In this document: piece by piece, positions 21,401 through 26,400 of the stretch
How positions within the stretch are numbered: the first letter of the stretch is position 1
How the letters are laid out: every line of letters starts with the position of its first letter
Assembly (NCBI RefSeq): GCF_000010725.1
Contig: NC_013857.1
Coordinates: 552,001 to 616,000, forward strand
Reading direction: 5' to 3'
Source: Azospirillum sp. B510
GTDB taxonomy: Bacteria; Pseudomonadota; Alphaproteobacteria; Azospirillales; Azospirillaceae
DNA length: 64,000 bases
Made by a program: the position numbers and the translations under genes
Notes under the pieces: model-generated
The model's input: the letters and a program-made list of their open reading frames with translations, nothing else
The model's database searches: none
Told to the model about the DNA's origin: nothing

Positions 21401-23059
21401 GACCGCGCTCACGCTCAGCGTCGGCGTGTCGCTCACCGGGTTCACCGTGACGACCAGCGGAGCGCTGACGCTCACCGGATCGGCGACGCCATCCTTGGCG
21501 GTGGCGGTGACCGTCAGGGTGAAGTCCACGTCGCTGTTGTGCGGCGGCGTGATCTTCAAGCCCGCAAGCTGGGCCGGCGTCAGCGTGATCGACCCGTTGC
21601 CGATCGTCAGCGTGTCGCCCGCGCTGTTGGAAAGGCTGGCCCCGCTCGGGATGCCGCTGAGCGTGATCGTCAGCGTCTCCGATCCGTCCGTGTCGGTCAG
21701 CGCCGGGGTGATCGTCAGCGGAATCGCCGTGTCTTCGTCACCCGTTACATTGCTCACGCTCAGCGTCGGCGTGTCGGTCACCGGGGTCACCGTGACGACC
21801 AGCGGGGCGCTGACGCTCACCGGATCGGCGACGCCATCCTTGGCGGTGGCGGTGACCGTCAGGGTGAAGTCCACGTCGCTGTTGTGCGGCGGCGTGATCT
21901 TCAGGCCGGCCAGCTGGGCCGGCGTCAGCGTGATCGACCCGTTGCCGATCGTCAGCGTGTCGCCCGCGCTGTTGGAAAGGCTGGCCCCGCTCGGGATGCC
22001 GCTGAGCGTGATCGTCAGCGTCTCCGACCCGTCCGTGTCGGTCAGCGCCGGGGTGATCGTCAGCGGGATCGCCGTGTCCTCATCCCCCGTCACCGCGCTC
22101 ACGCTCAAGGTCGGCGTGTCGGTCACCGGGTTGACGGTCACCGGCAAGGTGGCGGTAACGCTACTGGGAGCGGCGGCGCCGTCGACGCCGGTGGCTGTTA
22201 CTGTTAGGGAAAAGCTGTCGCCGCTGTTGGGCGGAGGGGTCAGCGACAGGCCGGGGATCTGGGAGGACGTCAGTACGATGCTGCCGTTCACCACCGTCAG
22301 CGCGGTTCCGGACCCGTCACGCAGAACCGAACCGCCGGGAATGCCGGACAAGGTGACCGTCAGCACCTCCGTCGCACTGCTACCGGTCAGCGCCGCCGAG
22401 ATGTTCAGGGCAATGGCGGTGTCCTCGTTGCCCGAGACGCCATTCACCGTCAGGCTGGGCGCGTCCGACACCGGATTACGGGTCGCCGCAGTGATCGTCG
22501 CCGCGACCGGCGCCGCGCTCTGGAGAACGGTGGCGGGATCGGCGTTGGGAACGGTGCCGTTGTCGATCACCTGGGCAGGACTGTCGAGTACGGGACTGGC
22601 CGGCGGTTGGACGGCCAGCTGGGTGAATGTGGTCGTCGTGCGCGCGTTGGACAGCAGCGCCGCCCGCTCCACCGTATCGCCGGCAGCTTGGCGACGCTCC
22701 CCGTCCGACAGGCCGGAGCCCTCGGGCCCACCCTGGCCCGAACCGCGGGTCCCGTTCGTACGCAGGGCGTCACCGTTCAACAGCAACGCATCCACCGACT
22801 GGTCGTTCGTGACCGCCACCGTTTCGCCGACGACGCTGCCGGTCTGGACGCCACCGCCGATGATCAGCTCTTCACTGCCGCGATAGTCGGTCTGGACATA
22901 ACCCAGCGTATCGTCCGGCCTCTGCAACTGCACACTGCTCGACTCATGGATCACTCCGCCCAACCGGGTGCCGTCCACCTGCTGCAGAAGGGTCAGATCG
23001 TCCAGGATCTGACGATCATCGACCGCCGGGACGTTACCTTGAACCGTTTCCTCAGCCAT
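6500..23059 (-). CDS. Giant RTX/Ig-like repeat adhesin, type I secretion substrate
   Basis: A 5,519-residue surface protein, probably an attachment or biofilm adhesin. Residues 1-200 are a non-repetitive N-terminal region without a Sec signal. Residues 313-2497 are 19 near-identical 115-residue units of the GDEDTAIPLTI...TDTDGSETL...TPAQLAGLKITPP type. Two blocks of calcium-binding nonapeptides (GGxGxD) lie at about 2630-2663 and 2769-2905. These are followed by a cadherin/VCBS-like domain near 3000-3100 and many divergent Ig-like units. A glycine-rich linker sits at about 3995-4020. The last ~113 residues carry another GGAGDD motif and a hydrophobic tail ending NIERLTF, as in T1SS substrates of the VCA0849 class. 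The ATG at 23059 has GGAG 7 bases upstream. The divergent exporter genes at 23406-28861 very likely secrete it. Length and repeats fit the LapA/Bap/SiiE style of adhesin; ligand and regulation are unknown. Confidence 0.88.
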   Translation of the reverse strand: MAEETVQGNVPAVDDRQILDDLTLLQQVDGTRLGGVIHESSSVQLQRPDDTLGYVQTDYRGSEELIIGGGVQTGSVVGETVAVTNDQSVDALLLNGDALRTNGTRGSGQGGPEGSGLSDGERRQAAGDTVERAALLSNARTTTTFTQLAVQPPASPVLDSPAQVIDNGTVPNADPATVLQSAAPVAATITAATRNPVSDAPSLTVNGVSGNEDTAIALNISAALTGSSATEVLTVTLSGIPGGSVLRDGSGTALTVVNGSIVLTSSQIPGLSLTPPPNSGDSFSLTVTATGVDGAAAPSSVTATLPVTVNPVTDTPTLSVSAVTGDEDTAIPLTITPALTDTDGSETLTITLSGIPSGASLSNSAGDTLTIGNGSITLTPAQLAGLKITPPHNSDVDFTLTVTATAKDGVADPVSVSAPLVVTVTPVTDTPTLSVSNVTGDEDTAIPLTITPALTDTDGSETLTITLSGIPSGASLSNSAGDTLTIGNGSITLTPAQLAGLKITPPHNSDVDFTLTVTATAKDGVADPVSVSAPLVVTVNPVSDTPTLSVSAVTGDEDTAIPLTITPALTDTDGSETLTITLSGIPSGASLSNSAGDTLTIGNGSITLTPAQLAGLKITPPHNSDVDFTLTVTATAKDGVADPVSVSAPLVVTVNPVTDTPTLSVSAVTGDEDTAIPLTITPALTDTDGSETLTITLSGIPSGASLSNSAGDTLTIGNGSITLTPAQLAGLKITPPHNSDVDFTLTVTATAKDGVADPVSVTQTLAVTVNPVTDTPTLSVSAVTGDEDTAIPLTITPALTDTDGSETLTITLSGIPSGASLSNSAGDTLTIGNGSITLTPAQLAGLKITPPHNSDVDFTLTVTATAKDGVADPVSVTQTLAVTVNPVSDTPTLSVSAVTGDEDTAIPLTITPALTDTDGSETLTITLSGIPSGASLSNSAGDTLTIGNGSITLTPAQLAGLKITPPHNSDVDFTLTVTATAKDGVADPVSVSAPLVVTVNPVTDTPTLSVSNVTGDEDTAIPLTITPALTDTDGSETLTITLSGIPSGASLSNSAGDTLTIGNGSITLTPAQLAGLKITPPHNSDVDFTLTVTATAKDGVADPVSVTQTLAVTVNPVSDTPTLSVSAVTGDEDTAIPLTITPALTDTDGSETLTITLSGIPSGASLSNSAGDTLTIGNGSITLTPAQLAGLKITPPHNSDVDFTLTVTATAKDGVADPVSVSAPLVVTVNPVSDTPTLSVSAVTGDEDTAIPLTITPALTDTDGSETLTITLSGIPSGASLSNSAGDTLTIGNGSITLTPAQLAGLKITPPHNSDVDFTLTVTATAKDGVADPVSVSAPLVVTVNPVTDTPTLSVSAVTGDEDTAIPLTITPALTDTDGSETLTITLSGIPSGASLSNSAGDTLTIGNGSITLTPAQLAGLKITPPHNSDMDFTLTVTATAKDGVADPVSVTQTLAVTVNPVSDTPTLSVSAVTGDEDTAIPLTITPALTDTDGSETLTITLSGIPSGASLSNSAGDTLTIGNGSITLTPAQLAGLKITPPHNSDVDFTLTVTATAKDGVADPVSVTQTLAVTVNPVTDTPTLSVSAVTGDEDTAIPLTITPALTDTDGSETLTITLSGIPSGASLSNSAGDTLTIGNGSITLTPAQLAGLKITPPHNSDVDFTLTVTATAKDGVADPVSVSAPLVVTVNPVSDTPTLSVSAVTGDEDTAIPLTITPALTDTDGSETLTITLSGIPSGASLSNSAGDTLTIGNGSITLTPAQLAGLKITPPHNSDVDFTLTVTATAKDGVADPVSVSAPLVVTVNPVTDTPTLSVSAVTGDEDTAIPLTITPALTDTDGSETLTITLSGIPSGASLSNSAGDTLTIGNGSITLTPAQLAGLKITPPHNSDVDFTLTVTATAKDGVADPVSVSAPLVVTVNPVTDTPTLSVSAVTGDEDTAIPLTITPALTDTDGSETLTITLSGIPSGASLSNSAGDTLTIGNGSITLTPAQLAGLKITPPHNSDVDFTLTVTATAKDGVADPVSVTQTLAVTVNPVSDTPTLSVSAVTGDEDTAIPLTITPALTDTDGSETLTITLSGIPSGASLSNSAGDTLTIGNGSITLTPAQLAGLKITPPHNSDVDFTLTVTATAKDGVADPVSVTQTLAVTVNPVTDTPTLSVSAVTGDEDTAIPLTITPALTDTDGSETLTITLSGIPSGASLSNGAGDTLTIGNGSITLTPAQLAGLKITPPHNSDVDFTLTVTATAKDGVADPVSVTQTLAVTVNPVSDTPTLSVSAVTGDEDTAIPLTITPALTDTDGSETLTITLSGIPSGASLSNGAGDTLTIGNGSITLTPAQLAGLKITPPHNSDVDFTLTVTATAKDGVADPVSVTQTLAVTVNPVSDTPTLSVSAVTGDEDTAIPLTISPALTDTDGSETLTITLSGIPSGASLSNGAGDTLTIGNGSITLTPAQLAGLKITPPHNSDVDFTLTVTATAKDGVADPVSVSAPLVVTVNPVTDTPTLSVSAVTGDEDTAIPLNISSALTDTDGSETLSIKISGVPAGAMLNAGTHVTETDGTTSWTLTAAQLTGLTITPKHDSDVDFTLTVTATAKDGVAAAVSVQTTLAVTVVAVADTPTVSVSPVTYDLAVGQNDTLTGTAGNDTLSGGAGNDTIFGGGGDDVIYGDGTGTFVTGLAITPSLSDIDGSEYISKVTITGVPTGASLSAGTQNADGSWTLDPAQLAGLALTAKEGDTSHPITLTVVATSTERENGSSADSPPKTLTISFTNTPKGNDSLDGGDGNDTLYGGAGNDTLIGGLGDDSLDGGADNDLLAGGPGNDTIDGGAGNDTVTYANSATAVNANLATGVGTGEGTDVLRNLENVTGSAFDDVITGDGGANILLGGGGKDTITGGGGVDTIHGGDGDDLSIFTVGTDGGTSANPELQDGDAGIDTFRVMLTSAQLSNSAILADLRTLRNQIEAAAADPNAATKDTDVANAATLTALGIKVADFEKLELYVDGQPVDVRTALNYAPTATAATTTTKEDTPVLNGKLKATDQDTVNGRTDEMMTFKGPGTNGQPTRLQHGTLVVNADGTFTYTPDPDYSGTETFSFTVTDGYGGTSTATQTIKVTPQADAITLTTLNARGDEDAGGGIPLAPTITLSDVDAASPEKVNSITLTMASSQQDVAGATLYLNGTLLTRSGPDTSGNYSWTIPTSALAAVGGAAGTWTVQGLKVVTTHNSDADLTYKLTVGTIDSTSAGNAYGSQTATGVITVDAVADAPTVTAAAAATDEDTSVALKITPALTDTDGSESIGYVTITGVPDGAVLSVGSKLSTQSDGSTTWKVNATDLASLRLTPPHDFSGTITLNVVATSVERENGSSANSAPATLTITVTGVADDPIVTPQPATGNEDCAIPLAIDARLSDLTGETLDHITITGVPEGATLSAGIHNADGSWTLTPGQLNGLTFTPPLNYSGTVTLKVSATSVEGATTATSVPQSLTVTVTAVADTPVLSASDTVGREDTPIPLSVVAALTDRDGSESLSILVGGVPAGATLNHGHYDSSLGKWVLTQADLSGLTITPPTNSNTAFNLTFTARATEGANGSFADAAPVTVHVDVQGVADVVTPSGPLSARGDEDTAINLRLGDLVMADNDGSERLSLVISNLPSGSWLSLGAGHDSGLVYLGNGRWSVDAQYRNELTLTTKQDFSGTVALKVDVITTDSNGAPILTVNGVTSGGTLKETRDLTVTVDPKADEPVVSISASALEDAPGGIPLTISALTGDIDGSERISSIVISGLPSWVTLSSTVAGALTDNHDGSWTVDPTKMGGLWLHVPPNNADDFTITVKVTAVDGTDSLTKTYTPTVTVTAVADAPVSHGANGAIQAYHVDDQSVAGVPTAMALNLNAFLQDTDGSERLAVTITGVPKGTVLSFGRDHGDGTWTLTPDDYAAALADGGLKLTVKDTAAAGITHVAANGTDTASMTLTVKPYSIESEGDRNVTVSDSFVLSWTTPIPGGGSGGTGGGGTGGGTGGGGGSGTPCDTGVGSDRPSGVTTNEDTAVALNLDSGLCNWTDVTAVTLSGIPGGAVLTDATGHVLAVTNGSVSLDPAKLAGLKLTPPHDSDADFTLGITVISGTNHVRTNLTQAVTVTAVADAPLLTVQTASGSEDSAVALNISAALADTDGSEILASVIISGLPAGSTLSAGYLDSTNNRWVLTPSELNGLKFTPPANASGTFQLTVTAVSREDSNADRAITTKALTVDLAPVSDAPGIAFTAGATLEDHAAHLSIGAVVTDLVGVPETIVALKVTVPAGFTLSGGTALGNGVYDLSGLSASDRASLTLTPPANYSGTVTLKVEAASQDGTATPAWTTGNYSVTYTAVADAPTVTVHDATGAEDTPITLNLSAGLVDTDGSETMAVILSGLPAGAILNQGFNNGDGSWTLKPSELSGLTVTPPRNYSGGMDLTLTATSLENSNRDTASTTASIHVTVTPVTDAPTVIVANAAGREDTLIALNLTAALVDTDGSETMTVVLSGMPAGAVLIDANGHSLTPSGGAVSLTAAQLTGLKLLPPLNSGTDFNLTLTATSTETATGLSASTSQVFRVSVDPVADQPIVTWAPLSGTEDTAVPLNLAVALADTDGSERLGLLTIAGVPAGALLSAGTHNADGSWTLTPGQLNGLTLTPPANSDAPITLTVTAVSIESNGSTATTVVTVPITLAAVSDTPTLSVTAASGNEDTAIPLTITPALTDTDGSETLTVTISGIPNGASLTNNAHDSLIISGGSISLTPGQLAGLAITPPSNSDVDFTLTVTATSRDGTAAPASTSAQLAVTVAPVTDTPTLSVQPVTGDEDTPIALAISPALTDLDGSETLTITISGIPSGASLTNTAGDRLTISGGSITVNPAQLAGLAIKPPSNDDTDFTLTVTATAKDGVASPVSVTKSLAVTVNPVSDTPTLTVTAAAGNEDTAIPLSITSALTDPSETLRITIAGIPGGARLTNSANGALTVTNGAVTLTAAQLAGLKITPPLNNHNDFALTVTATSTDGTAAPASIVAQLPVTVHAVSDTPTLHVDPASVLEDGTVALSITTALTDPSETLSVTIANIPTGASLSNAAGDTLTIVNGSIRLTSGQLNGLAITPPHDSGSSFTLSVTASSQDGTATPATVSGSLAVTVTPVADTPTLSVPAVHGNEDTAIPLTITAASTDIDGSETLSVRITGMPAGASLNHGIHNSDGSWTLGTSDLAGLTYTPPANANGTVTLSVTATAQDGASTASVTQSLTVTVDPVNDKPALAATHATTVFAADATDHPVVAADATIADVDSSAMSGMSIRIASGSQSGDTLTLGGLTIATDPSTGRKTVSGTGIEVNWDGNTHQLSLSGTAPTATYTDILHNLALTPNGAGTRTLEVTVSDDHGLSSDPLAVQVLVSGSAALTGTTGSDILHASASTTSMSGGAGDDLFIFSPRAGNLTIDGGAGWTDVVEVGAFVANAGNNWLQQLDGHAYTLDPSGHGLTFTQETTVTLEDQSHHLLVMQNIERLTF
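14345..14754 (-). repeat. RTX calcium-binding nonapeptides, block II
   Basis: A longer series of GGxGxD repeats at adhesin residues ~2769-2905, interrupted by a non-canonical insert (VTYANSATAVNANLATGVG) that is common between RTX blocks. With block I it frames one Ig-like unit, so the calcium-responsive section sits in the middle of the molecule. Confidence 0.85.
15069..15171 (-). repeat. RTX calcium-binding nonapeptides, block I
   Basis: Encodes about four GGxGxDxux-type repeats (GNDTLSGGAGNDTIFGGGGD) at adhesin residues ~2630-2663. They bind calcium in hemolysin-type proteins and drive folding after secretion. The block lies mid-protein, just after the last homogeneous Ig-like region. Confidence 0.85.
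15569..22123 (-). repeat. Tandem array of 19 near-identical 345-bp units inside the adhesin
   Basis: Nineteen consecutive units of exactly 345 bp (115 codons) span these 6,555 bases and differ by only a few synonymous or conservative changes. Variants are mosaic: the unit end reads VSAPLVVTVNPV or VTQTLAVTVNPV, the start SDTPT or TDTPT, and position 10 Ala or Asn. The three units nearest the C-terminal side carry SNGAGDT instead of SNSAGDT. Such homogeneity points to recent expansion and gene conversion, and the copy number is likely to vary between strains and between assemblies. Confidence 0.97.
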
Positions 23060-23405
23060 CGGACCGCTCCATAAGTCGGGCGCAAAGCCGCTCCGCTCGC
23101 CACGACCCTAGGTTCTAGCGCTCTGGCTTGCTTGTGATAAGAAACATCCTGTGATGAGTTTCAACAGGTTGGGCTGGGCCCCATCCGGCAGTCATCCGGC
23201 GCCACTGCCGGCGGCAGGCGCTCAGGATCGGCACAAACCCTTCAAAATGCGACGTTTCTTACCACCTTCGCACGGATTGATACGAACGTGCGAAAGACGC
23301 TTTGTCTCCTGGTCGCCATTTGTTGCTATTCGCTGATTTACCCATCACTAGCAACTGTGGTGTTGATTATGCGTCCACATACCCCAGTGAACAGGTTCGG
23401 TCGTT
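23060..23405. promoter_or_regulatory. Divergent promoter region of adhesin and exporter
   Basis: These 346 bases separate two divergent transcription units and must hold promoters for both. An imperfect inverted repeat is visible: GATAAGAAACATC (23136-23148) against GACGTTTCTTACC (23251-23263), 11 of 13 bases matching on inversion. That could be a paired operator. No gene is apparent. Confidence 0.4.
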
Positions 23406-26400
23406 TTGCAGTCCGCAGCCCCGCCCCATCCAAATGCCACAGCATCCGCCCCATCGGCGGCCACCGCGTCCGACCGTGACCAGGCGGCCGAAAAGGCAGC
23501 GCGGCGCCTGCTGTCCGGCATGCTGGGGCCGCGGCGTGACCGGGCGATGCTGGTTCTCGCCTCCTTCGCCCTGAATATCTTCGGACTGGCGCTTCCGGTC
23601 ACGCTGCTGCACGTCTATGACCGTATCCTGCCGAACGAGTCCTACGGCACCATGCTTCTGCTCGGCCTCGGCTGTGGTGCCGCGGCGGTGATGGAGGCCG
23701 TCCTGCGCGTGGCGCGGTCGGCGCTGACCACCTGGATGGGTGCCAGGATCGAACACCAGTCGAGCGCATCGCTGATCGACCGGCTGATGCACATGCCGCT
23801 GAACACCTTTTCACAGCAGGGCATCGGCACCCATTTCGAGGTCTACCGCGCCATCAAGATGGTGCGGGAATTCTATTCGGGCCAGGCGCTGCAATCGGCC
23901 ATCGACATCCCCTTCGCTGCTCTCTATCTCGGCCTGATCGCGCTGCTGGCCGGCTGGCTCGCGCTGATCCCGGTGGCGGTGCTCGGGCTGTTCCTGATCG
24001 CCGCCGCCCTGCTGGGCCGGCGGATGCGCCGGGCGCTGGAAAGCCGGCACACGCTGGAGGAGCGGCGCCTGAACTTCATCAGCGAGGTGCTGGGCGGCGT
24101 CCATACGGTGAAGGGACTGGGAGCCGAAGCCGGCCTGCTGCGCCGTCACGAGCGGTTGCAGCAGGGCTGCAGCGAGGAGGACTTCACCGTCGCCCGGCTC
24201 AGCGGCTCCGCATCGGTGCTCGCCGGGACGCTGGCCCAGGCGACCATGATGCTGGTGGTCATCCTGGGCAGCATCCCGGTGATGGACGGGGCGATGACGA
24301 CCGGCGTGCTGACCGCCTGCTCGATGCTGGCCGGGCGCTGCGTCCAGCCGGTGCAGGCTTTGTTCGATCGCTGGGTGCGGTACCAGTCGGTCTCGCTGGC
24401 GCTGCGCCGCATCGGCCATGTTCTTCTGGAGGTCGATTCCGATGGTGCGGCACCACAGTCGCGCACGGACCGCCACAACAGGGTCGAGCGGACCGAGGAC
24501 GACCGGTCCATGACCACGCCTCTCGCCCCCGGGTCCATCGAGATGGACAAAGTCCGCTTCGCCTACGAGCGCGGTCCGGAGATCCTCGGCGACCTGTCTC
24601 TGAGCGTCGGACCGGGCGAATTCCTGGGCGTGGTGGCGACCAATTCTTCTGGCAAGACGACCCTGCTGCGCCTGATTCTCGGCGTGCTGCGTCCATCCGC
24701 GGGCGAAGTGCGGGTCGGCGTGCGCGCCCTGCCGGATAGTGCCGACGCCATGACCGGCATCGGCGGCATCGTCTATGTCGGTGAGCAGCCGGAGCTGTTC
24801 AAAGGCACCATCCTGCAAAATCTGACGCTGTTCGACCCCGGCCGGGCCGATCTGGCGATGGAGGTCTGCCGGCGCCTCGGTCTCGACCGCCGGATCGCCA
24901 GCCTGCCGCAGGGCTATGAAACCATCGTCGGCGACGCCTCGCAGGAGGCATTGCCGCGCGGCGCCCGCCAGATGATCTGCGTTGCCCGCGCGCTGGTCCG
25001 TGAACCGGCCGTTCTGCTGCTGGACGAGCCCAACTCCTCCCTCGACGTCGAGTCGGACAAGACATTCCGCCGCACGCTTGAAGAGCTGCGCGGCAGCGTC
25101 ACCATCCTGCTGGTCACCAGCCGCCCGTCGCTGCTGTCGCTGGCCGACCGGGTGATCCAGATCGTCGACGGCCATGTGGTGACCCGAAATCCTGCCATGG
25201 AGGGTGCCCAGGGCGGTGGGCAGCCGACCCTGGTCGCCAGCACCCCGGCAGAAGCCGCCAAAGCCGAGAGCGAAAGCAGGATCGATGCGGAGCCGATCCG
25301 CGCCGCCCATGACGATGCCGACATCCTGCGCCGCCGGCTGGCACAGGCTTCCGCGGTCGGCGCCTGCATGGTGCCGCTGCTGGACGCGCTCGGCTGGCGC
25401 GGAGCGCCGCAGACTCTGGCGGAGGCCCTGCCCCACTTCTCGGAGGTGCAGACGGTGGAGGAGCTGTGCGACGTGCTCCAGCGCCTGCATTTCGATGGGC
25501 GCAGCCTGCAACTCGACCTGACACGGATCGAGCCGTCGCTGTTACCCTGCCTGTTCCGCAACCGCGATGGCCGCATCTTCACATTGCTCTCCGTCGATGC
25601 CGGCGGCGTCACCGCCTTCAGCGGCCAGGCGCGCGAAACGGTGACGCTGACCTCCGGCAAGGGCACCGCCTATCTCTTCACGCCGCTGGAAACGGCGGCT
25701 GGCGCCGGGACCCAGAACTGGGTCGGAACGGTCATCCAAGCCTATCTGCCGCTGCTGTGGGCGGTGCTGGGCTTGAGCGCCGTCATCAATCTGCTGTCCG
25801 TCGCCGCCCCGCTCTTCACCATGGCGGTCTACGACACGGTGATCGGCACCGGATCCTTCGACACGCTGGCGACCATCGCCGTCGGCGCGGCCCTGGTCGT
25901 CGCCGGTGACTTCGCCCTGCGGCAGATCCGCGGCCGGGCATTGGCGCATGCCGGATCGCGCATCGCGCGCGGCATCAGCAACGCCACCATCGAACGCATT
26001 CTGATGCTGCCGGTTGGCATGAGCGAGCGCGCCGCCATCGGCACCCAGATCGCCCGGGTGAAGGATTTGGAATCGATCCGCGATTTCATCAGCCAGGGTC
26101 AGGTCGCGGCCCTGTTCGACGTGCCCTTCGCCCTGCTCTATCTCGGGGTGATGGGGGTGCTGGGTGGTCCGCTGGCGCTGGTACCGCTGGCCGCCGTGCT
26201 GGTGACAGCCGCCATCGGCGCCGCCGTCCACCCGCTGGTGCGCGCCCGTACCAGCACCACCGCGCGGGCCGACACGGAGCGCCAGGAATTCTTCGTCGAG
26301 ATGGTCGCCAAGATGCCGGCGCTGCGCGCCATCGGCGGGCTGGCCCATTGGCGCGACCGCTACGACCGCCTGTCGGCCCGCACCGCGCGCGCTGGCCACA

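Noticed and set aside
15569..22123. Regular repeats as a possible CRISPR array
   Set aside because: The unit is 345 bp, fully coding, with no spacer variation and no cas genes.
22660..22690. LapG cleavage site in the adhesin N-terminus
   Set aside because: Only QAAG is present; known sites are TAAG, PAAG or AAAG, and no LapG or LapD gene is nearby.
14855..22886. Two plus-strand open frames of ~2,450 and ~2,556 codons opposite the adhesin
   Set aside because: They are antisense shadows of the repeat array. Absence of stops results from repeated biased codons; the products are Arg/Gly- or Val/Ser-rich with no family similarity.
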